A stretch of DNA of 5,760 bases from Bacillota bacterium (GCA_023428885.1 JAEYWQ010000336.1:1-5760); one strand, 5' to 3'; shown: positions 1 through 5,760, counted from the stretch's first letter. The notes: generated by a model not told the origin, from the letters alone. Numbers and translations: made by a program.

Positions 1-978
1 ACCTAAGACTGCTCCAAACAGGATCAAAACATTCGATATTAATAGAAAGGTTGGAAGTTTGGTAAAAAAGCTACTAAGCAGCATAAAAACCATACTTGCG
101 AATGCAAAATAAAGAATGATAAAAGCAAATACGCCGAGATAAATGGAAATACCTCGAACACCTAATATCAGATATAACAATCCCAACAAAGAGCCAATCA
201 AACTTGTATAAAGAAGTAATTTCTGAGTTACTACAAGTTCAACCTTCGTTCCTGTGGAAATCAAACGCATTAGCAAACCTTGACGTCGTTCACGAAGTAA
301 ATCCATTCCAGCAAGCAAAGCCAGATATGAGATAAACAAAAATATGATCTCAAAACTATAATAGGTCACAAGCGGAACTGCCTTAACATCGTCAAGTTCA
401 ATCACTTCAAAAAAGTCTGCTTTCCCAAGAGCAGTAAATACCAAATCCATAGAGATCTCAACATTAACCTGTTGACGTAAGGCCTTAGACATCCCCGCTT
501 CTAGCATGACTTCATAGAGAGTAACACAGTTAATCTCTACTGCTGATATGTATTTTTCATAAGCTTCTAGCATATTCTTAAGAACGACTGCACGTGTCTT
601 ATCATCAGTACTGATATAGGCCTCCATTGGAACGTTCTGAATGTCGATCAAATTTTGAGCAAAATTCTCAGGCACCACCAAATACATGGTGAGCTCACCT
701 AATCGAAACTTCTCTTCAATGTCTTTCTTTGAGCCAACAATGACCTTAGCATACTCATGAAATAACTTGCTCTCATCAAAATAAGAAAGCATCAGTTTAG
801 AATAAGCTGAATCGTCCAAATCTACCACACCTATAGATACATAAACTTCTTTTTTCTCTTCTTCCTTTGCATGCCAAGAAGTGCTTATTATTAGCATAAT
901 AAGCACTCCAAGTAAGAACGTCCATATTCGATTACTCATAAACCATAATTTCAGGTCCTTTTTCATCAAGTTCAGCAT
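1..978 (-). CDS. ABC-2 type transporter permease subunit, 3' end cut by window edge
   Basis: Probable membrane subunit of an ABC exporter of the ABC-2 (YhaP/YhgE-like, ABC2_membrane_3) class; substrate unknown. The frame is open for 326 codons from ATG 978 to the window edge. Residues 1-15 are basic and cytoplasmic, and TM1 is about 18-34. A large extracytoplasmic domain follows (about 35-203), with the family-like stretches SIGVVDLDDSAYS (48-60) and YLVVPENFAQNL (99-110). TM2 is about 206-227, then a basic cytoplasmic loop with RERRQGLLMRLISTGTK (229-245), the typical ABC-2 'E.R..G....L..T' coupling segment. TM3 is about 256-273, TM4 about 277-304, and a further TM begins at 308. The start is chosen for its AGGAG at 984-988, five bases upstream; M5 would lie too far away. 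It starts 46 bp after pyk on the same strand with no convincing terminator between, so read-through from pyk is likely. The partner ATPase is not in view and would be expected beyond position 1. Confidence 0.85.
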   Translation of the reverse strand, partial: MLNLMKKDLKLWFMSNRIWTFLLGVLIMLIISTSWHAKEEEKKEVYVSIGVVDLDDSAYSKLMLSYFDESKLFHEYAKVIVGSKKDIEEKFRLGELTMYLVVPENFAQNLIDIQNVPMEAYISTDDKTRAVVLKNMLEAYEKYISAVEINCVTLYEVMLEAGMSKALRQQVNVEISMDLVFTALGKADFFEVIELDDVKAVPLVTYYSFEIIFLFISYLALLAGMDLLRERRQGLLMRLISTGTKVELVVTQKLLLYTSLIGSLLGLLYLILGVRGISIYLGVFAFIILYFAFASMVFMLLSSFFTKLPTFLLISNVLILFGAVLG

Positions 979-1024
979 GAACTCTCCTTAATAATGCAGT
1001 ATCATTTACTGTTTAGCCTACCAA

Positions 1025-2452
1025 TTAGTCAATTACTACTGCTTTAATCATATTAGTTACACTTGACTTACCAGCAGGTACACCAGCTGTTAAGATTACA
1101 ACATCACCTGTATCTACTAATCCACTCTCTTTTACAGTCTTTACAGCTTCTTCTAATAAGTGATCGGTAGAGTTAACTTCTTGAGTCTTAATTGGGTAAA
1201 CTCCACGATAAATCTGCATTCTTCTTAAGGTTCTATCAAGTGGAGATAAACCAACGATCATGGCTTGAGGTTTGAATTTTGATACCAAGCGGGCAGTGTA
1301 ACCTGAAAAGCTCGAAGCAATAATTAATTTTGCATCCAAACGAACGGAGGTTGCTACTGCTGAATAAGAAATTGCACAGGAAACACTCTCAATGCTTTTC
1401 CCTTTATCAAACTTCATATTATGATCAAAGAAATCATAATGTCCTTCTGTCTCTAAAGCAATTTTTGCCATTAAACGTACTGCTTCTACAGGATACTTAC
1501 CTGCTGCAGTTTCACCTGATAACATAATTGCATCAGTTCCATCATATATCGCATTCGCAACGTCGGTTACCTCAGCACGAGTAGGTCTAGGATTACGAAT
1601 CATAGAGTCTAACATCTGTGTTGCTGTGATAACTGGCTTCTTTGCATCATTACACTTTTGAATCATAGTCTTTTGGATATATGGAAGTGTCGCCGCATCC
1701 ACTTCAACGCCAAGATCACCACGAGCGACCATAATACCATCTGCTTCTTCAATAATCTCATCTAAGTTCTCGATACCTTCCATATTCTCGATCTTAGCAA
1801 TGATAGAGATATCTGAGTTACAATCATGAATAATCTTACGAATTTCACGGATTGCTTCTGCATTACGAATAAAGGAAGCGGCAATAAAATCTACACCTTC
1901 ATTGATACCAAAGATAATATCAGAACGATCCTGATCAGTAATGGCTGGTAATTGTAGTCTAACATTTGGTAAGTTAACACCCTTACGACTTCCTAACTCT
2001 CCACCGTTTACTACCTCACAAATTACATTCTGATCATCGACTTTTTTTGTTACCTTTAATTCTACTAATCCATCTGCAATTAGGATAGAACCACCCACAA
2101 TCACATCTTCAGGAAGTTTCTGATAAGATACACTGATAACAGTACTATCACAAGGAACATCTTGCGTTGTTACTGTAATCTCCTGTCCACGAACTAAGGT
2201 GTACTCTACGCCGTCCTTTGCAAGTCCAGTACGAATCTCAGGTCCCTTCGTATCAAGAAGAATGGCAACTGGAAGTCCCAATTCTTCACGTACTCTCTTG
2301 ACTTTTGCAATCATTTCACCATGACCTTTATGTGATTCATGAGAAAAATTCAGTCTTGCGATATCCATTCCGCTTAACATAAGCTCTTTTATCGTCTCCT
2401 CTGAAGTAGTTGACGGTCCTAATGTACAAATAATTTTAGTCTTTTTTAGCAT
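1025..2452 (-). CDS. pyk: Pyruvate kinase
   Basis: Cytosolic glycolytic enzyme converting phosphoenolpyruvate and ADP to pyruvate and ATP. At 475 aa it has the usual bacterial length, without the extra C-terminal PEP-utiliser-like domain of Bacillus enzymes. Residues seen: ARLNFSH (32-38); DTKGPEIRTG (67-76), a cation/substrate loop; the B-domain lid at about 70-170; the active-site signature around K220 (IIAKIENMEG) with the metal ligands E222 and D246 (ARGDLG); T278 in ITATQMLDSM; and NPRPTRAE (287-294). The C-terminal regulatory domain is at about 350-475, with SFSGYTARLVSKF (381-393) in the sugar-phosphate effector-site region. Glu in DTKGPE (equivalent to rabbit Glu117), with Thr, Lys and Thr around it, is the pattern of potassium-dependent pyruvate kinases. 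The start has AAGAAGGA (2460-2467) seven bases upstream. It lies 51 bp after the rhomboid-like gene with no clear promoter or terminator in the gap, so it is probably transcribed from the promoter at 3421-3449. An internal promoter cannot be excluded. Confidence 0.98.
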   Translation of the reverse strand: MLKKTKIICTLGPSTTSEETIKELMLSGMDIARLNFSHESHKGHGEMIAKVKRVREELGLPVAILLDTKGPEIRTGLAKDGVEYTLVRGQEITVTTQDVPCDSTVISVSYQKLPEDVIVGGSILIADGLVELKVTKKVDDQNVICEVVNGGELGSRKGVNLPNVRLQLPAITDQDRSDIIFGINEGVDFIAASFIRNAEAIREIRKIIHDCNSDISIIAKIENMEGIENLDEIIEEADGIMVARGDLGVEVDAATLPYIQKTMIQKCNDAKKPVITATQMLDSMIRNPRPTRAEVTDVANAIYDGTDAIMLSGETAAGKYPVEAVRLMAKIALETEGHYDFFDHNMKFDKGKSIESVSCAISYSAVATSVRLDAKLIIASSFSGYTARLVSKFKPQAMIVGLSPLDRTLRRMQIYRGVYPIKTQEVNSTDHLLEEAVKTVKESGLVDTGDVVILTAGVPAGKSSVTNMIKAVVID

Positions 2453-2503
2453 GTTATAATCCTTCTTTCTTGTAACTCATCGGTATACTTGTAGCGTTTC
2501 TAT

Positions 2504-3373
2504 TTATTGAACGTCCTTATGGACATGTTCATGCGTGTATAAATGTTCCATGCAGTACTCATAATTTCCATCACATTTGGAACAGAATCTGAATTCCAAA
2601 GTATCATCATCTAATTCTGTTCTACCGCATACTGCACACTTGTGTCGTGTAACTACAGTTTTGCCACGAAACGGCACCACATTATCTGGATTGTGGGCAT
2701 TTCGTACTTGCCTCTTGTAATTTGCACGTCGTTTTACTTCTTTTGGAGAAATCCTGCGGTAATTTCTAGTCATTGCAAAAAAGATTAAGAAGTTTGCCAT
2801 TGCAACGACGATAGCTAAACCATACCACCATGCTCCAAGCTTAATAAAGTCAAAGACCTGATATCCTAAAAAGAGAGCGTAAATATACGCTATATACTTA
2901 ATTTTAATTGGAACCACAAACATAAGCATCAACTGAACATTCGGATACAGTGCAGCAAATGCAAAAAACATCGCCTGGTTAATATAATCCAGTGGAAGTG
3001 GAATTGATATGCCTACTATTAAATAAATAATAAGGCCGGCAACTATATTGAATAAAACCCCACTAAGAAAATAAAGATTAAAGCGAAATGCTCCCCAGGC
3101 ATTCTCTAGCGAATTACCTATCATATAATATAAGTACAAGGTAAATATCAAAAAGATGCTAATATTATCTGGAGATTGAATCAAGAATGTTACTAAGCGC
3201 CAAACTTCACCGGAGGCAATTTTATGAAAATCTAGACTTAGGTATTGATAATAAAAGAGGGGATTAATCATTAATATTACGATACCTGCAACATACAATC
3301 CAATCACATATGTTATTAAGTTTTTAATGGCGTATTTACCGAGTTTACGTTCGAGTTTATTTAAAAACTTCAT
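2504..3373 (-). CDS. Rhomboid-like (pseudoprotease) membrane protein with C-terminal Cys/His zinc-finger-like tail
   Basis: Integral membrane protein of 289 aa; function unknown. The basic N-terminus (1-18) is followed by about six hydrophobic segments (about 15-37, 70-88, 97-122, 130-154, 158-175, 181-200). Rhomboid-superfamily landmarks are GEVWRLVTF (55-63), AWGAFRFNLYFLSG (92-105) and ALYPNVQLMLMFVVPIKIKY (141-160). There is no histidine between residues 51 and 226 and no serine between 124 and 208, so the Ser/His catalytic dyad of active rhomboids (TM4 GxSG, TM6 His) is absent. A scaffold or client-binding role, as in derlins, is an inference. After a basic linker (203-225), residues 244-285 hold CAVC (246-249), CSKC (264-267), CMEH (274-277), H281, H283 and H285, a likely zinc-binding module that should be cytoplasmic because both flanks of the membrane domain are basic. 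The start is fixed by AGGAGG five bases upstream. It is the first gene of the leftward group, ahead of pyk. The membrane fold is fairly sure; the role is not. Confidence 0.85.
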   Translation of the reverse strand: MKFLNKLERKLGKYAIKNLITYVIGLYVAGIVILMINPLFYYQYLSLDFHKIASGEVWRLVTFLIQSPDNISIFLIFTLYLYYMIGNSLENAWGAFRFNLYFLSGVLFNIVAGLIIYLIVGISIPLPLDYINQAMFFAFAALYPNVQLMLMFVVPIKIKYIAYIYALFLGYQVFDFIKLGAWWYGLAIVVAMANFLIFFAMTRNYRRISPKEVKRRANYKRQVRNAHNPDNVVPFRGKTVVTRHKCAVCGRTELDDDTLEFRFCSKCDGNYEYCMEHLYTHEHVHKDVQ

Positions 3374-3378
3374 CTTTC

Positions 3379-3384
3379 CCTCCT
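3379..3384 (-). promoter_or_regulatory. Ribosome binding site of the rhomboid-like gene
   Basis: A perfect AGGAGG lies five bases before the ATG at 3373 on the minus strand. It fixes the start and, with the perfect promoter upstream, suggests the leftward group is well expressed. Confidence 0.85.
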
Positions 3385-3420
3385 GCTGTATCTAATCAAT
3401 GTCACTACTACCCTGAGTCT

Positions 3421-3449
3421 ATTATATGTATTCTAATGGTAGTTGTCAA
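3421..3449 (-). promoter_or_regulatory. Perfect-consensus sigma-A promoter for the leftward gene group
   Basis: Read on the minus strand, the -35 is TTGACA (3449-3444) and the -10 is TATAAT (3426-3421). They are separated by exactly 17 bp, so both hexamers match the housekeeping consensus fully. Transcription should begin near 3413-3414, giving a leader of about 40 bases that ends in the AGGAGG site. It is the only strong promoter visible ahead of the rhomboid-like gene, pyk and the ABC permease. No operator repeat is evident around it. Confidence 0.9.
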
Positions 3450-3489
3450 ATCAGTATTTTTCTAAATTTTAATCAAAATATTAGAAGTA

Positions 3490-3518
3490 TTGCAAAAAAC
3501 CTTTCTCATTACTATAAA
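3490..3518 (+). promoter_or_regulatory. Candidate sigma-A promoter P1 of rqcH
   Basis: TTGCAA (3490-3495, four of six consensus bases), a 17-bp spacer, and TATAAA (3513-3518, five of six). It would start transcripts near 3525. It overlaps a second candidate 12 bp downstream; sequence alone cannot tell which is used. Confidence 0.55.
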
Positions 3519-3530
3519 TTATGATATAAT
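3503..3530 (+). promoter_or_regulatory. Candidate sigma-A promoter P2 of rqcH, extended -10
   Basis: TTCTCA (3503-3508, four of six), a 16-bp spacer, and a perfect TATAAT (3525-3530) preceded by TG at 3522-3523, forming an extended -10 that can make up for the weak -35. Transcripts would start near 3537, giving a leader of about 155 bases before the preferred rqcH start. Of the two rightward candidates this has the better -10. Confidence 0.65.
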
Positions 3531-3553
3531 TATGCGAATAATTAGGGAATCAA

Positions 3554-3600
3554 TTGTTAAATATGATGGTCAATCGAAAAAATTGATGCATAGTTAACAA
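3554..3600 (+). promoter_or_regulatory. Imperfect hairpin in the rqcH leader
   Basis: TTGTTAA (3554-3560) pairs fully with TTAACAA (3594-3600). After a one-by-one mismatch, TATG (3562-3565) pairs with CATA (3589-3592). After a small internal loop, TCAAT (3570-3574) pairs with ATTGA (3582-3586) around a seven-base loop (3575-3581). That gives 16 base pairs in three nested blocks, almost all A-T. It is followed by A residues, not a U tract, so it is not a normal intrinsic terminator on the plus strand. A regulatory role is possible but unproven, since AT-rich DNA forms such pairings by chance. Confidence 0.4.
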
Positions 3601-3676
3601 AAAAATTGGTTTATAAAATAAAACATTCGTTACTATTTAGTCCTACGGCCTCCTAGTTACAAAATATAATCGTAAG

Positions 3677-3681
3677 AAAGG
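3677..3681 (+). promoter_or_regulatory. Ribosome binding site that decides the rqcH start
   Basis: AAAGG (within AAGAAAGG) lies one base before the ATG at 3683 but ten bases before the in-frame ATG at 3692. One base is too close for initiation, so the second ATG is the likelier start. Confidence 0.65.
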
Positions 3682-3691
3682 TATGAATAAA

Positions 3692-5464
3692 ATGGCATTT
3701 GATGGATTTGTAATATCAAACTTAGTATCAGAACTAAGTGACAAGCTTGTTGGTGGACGTATTATGAAAATAAGTCAGCCTGAAAAAGATGAACTTGTCC
3801 TCACTATAAAAAATTATGATCAATATAAAGTTTTTATTTCTGCTTCGGCAGGTCTTCCTCTGATTTATCTCACAGAACAAAGTAAAGCTAACCCTATGAC
3901 AGCACCTAATTTTTGCATGCTGCTTCGTAAGCACTTAAACAGCGCTAGGATTCTTTCCATAACTCAACCTGATTTTGAACGCATCATTCAATTTGAGATT
4001 GAACACCTGGATGAATTAGGGGATGTATGTCGTAAATATCTGATTGTTGAAATCATGGGTAAACACAGCAACATTATTTTTACCAATGAAGCTAATATCA
4101 TCGTGGATAGTATCAAGCATATCTCTAGTTTTGTAAGTTCAGTACGTGAAGTTTTACCTGGCAGACCTTATTTTGTGCCAAAAACAATAGATAAGTTTGA
4201 TCCAAGCAAACTTTCCTTTGATGACTTTAAACAGGGTGTGTTATCAACAGCGTTCCCTATTAGTAAGGCTCTTTATTCAGCATTAACCGGAATCAGTCCA
4301 CTACTTGCGAATGAAATCTGTTTTCGTGCTTCCATCGATCCAGATATCAGCGCTTTAGAACTTAGCTTAGATATAGGATTACATCTTTACAACAATTTAA
4401 TGCTTGTTATGGATCTAGTTACAAGAAAATCCTATCAACCTAACATTATTTATAAAAACAAAGAACCAATTGATTTTTCTTCCTTGGAATTATCCTGTTA
4501 TAAAATAAGTGATGTTTATCATCAGCAAAGCTATGATAGTATCTCTCGTGTATTGGAAGAATTCTATGCTGCCAAGAATTCCTTAACAAGAATTCGTCAA
4601 AAGTCCGTAGATTTACGAAAGATTGTAGCGAATGCCATTGAAAGAGACACAAAAAAATATGATTTGCAGTTAAAGCAATTGAAAGACACTGAAAAAAGAG
4701 ACAAATATAAGATCTATGGTGAATTACTAACAACCTATGGTTATTCAGCTGCTCCAGGCGATAAGTCAATCACAGTACTTAATTATTATACGAATGAAGA
4801 CATCACCATTCCTTTAGATGAGAGCAAGACTGCCCTAGAGAATGCCAAGGCTTATTTTGAGAAATACAGCAAGTTAAAACGTACTTTCGAGCATTTGAGT
4901 AATCTGGTACTCAGTACGAAAGAAGAATTAGACCACCTAGACTCCATCAAAACCTCACTGGACATTGCTATGAATGAAGCGGATCTGGTTCAGTTAAAGG
5001 AAGAGCTGACAGAGTATGGATATATCAAACGCCACACCTTAAAAACGAAGGGACCAAATGGCAAGCCTATCAAAAAACAAAAGGTTACAAGCAAGCCCTT
5101 TCATTATTTATCCTCCGATGGATATCATATCTATGTCGGGAAAAATAATTATCAAAATGATGAACTAACCTTTGACTTTGCCTCAGGAAACGACTGGTGG
5201 TTCCACTCCAAGGGGATTCCTGGATCTCATGTAATTGTGAAATCTGCTGGAAATGAGCTCCCTGACCGTGTCTTTGAAGAAGCTGGAAATCTTGCCGCAT
5301 ATTATTCCAAGGGACGGGATGCTGAGAAAGTAGAAATTGATTATACAGAGAAAAAGAATGTAAAAAAACCTAGTAAGGGGAAACCTGGCTTCGTTGTATA
5401 TTATACGAATTATTCCCTCATGGCAACTCCTTCCTTAGAAGGACTAACATTAATCGAAGATTAA
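3692..5464 (+). CDS. rqcH: RqcH, NFACT/FbpA-family ribosome quality-control factor
   Basis: Homologue of eukaryotic NEMF/Rqc2 and B. subtilis RqcH. Family members bind 50S subunits carrying a stalled peptidyl-tRNA and recruit tRNA-Ala to add a C-terminal alanine tail, marking the chain for proteolysis; older annotations call it fibronectin-binding protein A. The start at 3692 gives 590 aa beginning MAFDG, as is usual in the family; ATG 3683 (593 aa) is too near the ribosome site. Domains, numbered from 3692: NFACT-N about 1-175, with GGRIMKI (21-27), CMLLRKHL (75-82), an Asp-Arg pair here read as E96-R97, and VEIMGKHSNIIF (119-130); a helical middle about 176-280; a long charged coiled coil about 280-440 with a break near 345-375; NFACT-R about 470-575, with YVGKNNYQND (481-490), DWWFHSKGIPGSHVI (501-515) and VKKPSKGKPGFVVY (557-570). 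Length and domains are complete. It leads the rightward group, 24 bp before the PHP gene. Confidence 0.95.
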   Translation: MAFDGFVISNLVSELSDKLVGGRIMKISQPEKDELVLTIKNYDQYKVFISASAGLPLIYLTEQSKANPMTAPNFCMLLRKHLNSARILSITQPDFERIIQFEIEHLDELGDVCRKYLIVEIMGKHSNIIFTNEANIIVDSIKHISSFVSSVREVLPGRPYFVPKTIDKFDPSKLSFDDFKQGVLSTAFPISKALYSALTGISPLLANEICFRASIDPDISALELSLDIGLHLYNNLMLVMDLVTRKSYQPNIIYKNKEPIDFSSLELSCYKISDVYHQQSYDSISRVLEEFYAAKNSLTRIRQKSVDLRKIVANAIERDTKKYDLQLKQLKDTEKRDKYKIYGELLTTYGYSAAPGDKSITVLNYYTNEDITIPLDESKTALENAKAYFEKYSKLKRTFEHLSNLVLSTKEELDHLDSIKTSLDIAMNEADLVQLKEELTEYGYIKRHTLKTKGPNGKPIKKQKVTSKPFHYLSSDGYHIYVGKNNYQNDELTFDFASGNDWWFHSKGIPGSHVIVKSAGNELPDRVFEEAGNLAAYYSKGRDAEKVEIDYTEKKNVKKPSKGKPGFVVYYTNYSLMATPSLEGLTLIED

Positions 5465-5488
5465 ACCTTGAAAGGACTAATTAATATC

Positions 5489-5760
5489 ATGATACTTGCT
5501 GATTTTCATACGCACACCAGTTTTTCAACAGACTCTCAAGCCTTGCCCAACCAGATGATTGAACAAGCAATCACTCTCGGTCTTAAGAAGTATTGTATCA
5601 CCGATCATATGGATTACCTCTACCCTCACGGAAAAGCAGGTGAATTTACCTTTGATGTTAAGGAATACTGGAATACTTTAAGTCAACTAAAAGACCGTTA
5701 CCAAGATCAGATTGAGTTACTAATTGGGGTAGAATTGGGGTTACGTAACGAACCTGAGAT
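5489..5760 (+). CDS. PHP-domain phosphatase, HisJ histidinol-phosphatase type, 3' end cut by window edge
   Basis: The first 90 residues of a PHP-superfamily metal-dependent phosphoesterase. Seen: the N-terminal HxH metal motif in ADFHTHTSFSTDS (H7, H9, then D15), CITDHMDY with H40, and GVELGL with E82, all expected metal ligands. The order and spacing match the HisJ-type histidinol-phosphatase family (histidinol phosphate to histidinol in histidine synthesis). Many clostridial members of this family sit outside histidine operons, and no his gene is visible here, so the substrate is uncertain. The start at ATG 5489 is the first in frame with the conserved N-terminus; the nearest ribosome site, AAAGGA (5471-5476), is 12 bases away, rather long. 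The gene follows rqcH by 24 bp with no terminator between, so co-transcription is likely. The C-terminal two thirds lie outside the window. Confidence 0.85.
   Translation, partial: MILADFHTHTSFSTDSQALPNQMIEQAITLGLKKYCITDHMDYLYPHGKAGEFTFDVKEYWNTLSQLKDRYQDQIELLIGVELGLRNEPE

Larger units (their letters stand above)
3374..3691. other. Divergent intergenic control region
   Basis: This AT-rich stretch of about 320 bases separates the two divergent gene groups and contains no credible coding frame. It holds, from left to right: the leader and promoter of the leftward genes, about 40 bp between the two opposing -35 elements, two overlapping rightward promoters, an imperfect hairpin (3554-3600), a small GC-richer patch with CCTCCT (3649-3654), and the rqcH ribosome site. 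No tRNA, small-RNA-like intrinsic terminator or recognised riboswitch class was seen. Confidence 0.8.

Noticed and set aside
989..1018. Possible terminator between pyk and the ABC permease
   Set aside because: Only a five-base stem (CAGTA/TACTG with a five-base loop) and no U tract on the minus strand; too weak to call.
1330..1527. Plus-strand open frame of 65 codons opposite pyk
   Set aside because: Lies entirely antisense to the strongly conserved pyk coding region and its product has no protein-like character.
2453..2503. Possible dedicated promoter or terminator between the rhomboid-like gene and pyk
   Set aside because: TATACC is present but no acceptable -35 lies 16-18 bp upstream, and no stable hairpin with a U tract was found.
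3665..3670. Perfect TATAAT just before rqcH
   Set aside because: No -35-like hexamer at 16-18 bp (CCTACG-type bases there), and a start about seven bases downstream would fall inside the ribosome site.
3734..3934. Minus-strand open frame of 66 codons opposite rqcH
   Set aside because: Shadow of the NFACT-N coding region, with no separate family signal.
4446..4769. Minus-strand open frame of 107 codons opposite rqcH
   Set aside because: Antisense to the coiled-coil part of rqcH; the composition is what a reverse reading of Lys/Glu-rich codons gives (Leu/Phe rich).
5085..5300. Minus-strand open frame of 71 codons opposite rqcH
   Set aside because: Antisense to the conserved NFACT-R domain; no independent support.
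5468..5470. In-frame TTG as an upstream start for the PHP gene
   Set aside because: It lacks a ribosome site in front, would itself overlap the AAAGGA element, and the family N-terminus matches the ATG at 5489.

Overview
The window looks like an ordinary chromosomal segment of a low-GC Firmicute, most likely a Clostridia/Lachnospiraceae relative (for example of the Lachnoclostridium type). This is inferred from the AT-rich codon use, strong AGGAGG-type ribosome sites, textbook sigma-A promoter elements, and the family character of the encoded proteins, in particular a rhomboid-like membrane protein with a C-terminal Cys/His cluster. No phage, insertion sequence, CRISPR array or RNA gene was found.

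Layout. Two gene groups are transcribed away from a divergent control region at about 3374-3691. Leftwards (minus strand), a promoter with perfect consensus hexamers and a 17-bp spacer drives a six-pass rhomboid-like pseudoprotease gene (2504-3373). Next come pyruvate kinase pyk (1025-2452, 51-bp gap) and an ABC-2 type permease (978 to beyond position 1, 46-bp gap). No convincing terminator is visible between these genes, so a shared transcript is plausible. Rightwards (plus strand), two overlapping promoter candidates precede a leader of roughly 150 bases with a fold-back hairpin. They are followed by rqcH (NFACT/FbpA family ribosome quality-control factor, 3692-5464) and, 24 bp later, the start of a PHP-domain phosphatase of the HisJ histidinol-phosphatase type (5489 to beyond the window end).

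Functions. Pyruvate kinase makes pyruvate and ATP in the last step of glycolysis. RqcH adds C-terminal alanine tails to nascent chains stuck on split large ribosomal subunits. The permease is half of an export-type ABC system whose ATPase is not in view. The rhomboid-like protein and the PHP protein have no function that the sequence alone can fix. The genes do not form an obvious single pathway; what links them is co-transcription within each arm and the shared divergent promoter region.

Most worth a second look: the catalytically dead rhomboid with a probable zinc-binding tail placed directly ahead of pyk under a perfect promoter; the rqcH leader, whose hairpin has a competing pairing; the choice of rqcH start codon; and the Asp-to-Glu change at the tRNA-binding Asp-Arg pair of RqcH. 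I did not find strong evidence for a wholly new system.
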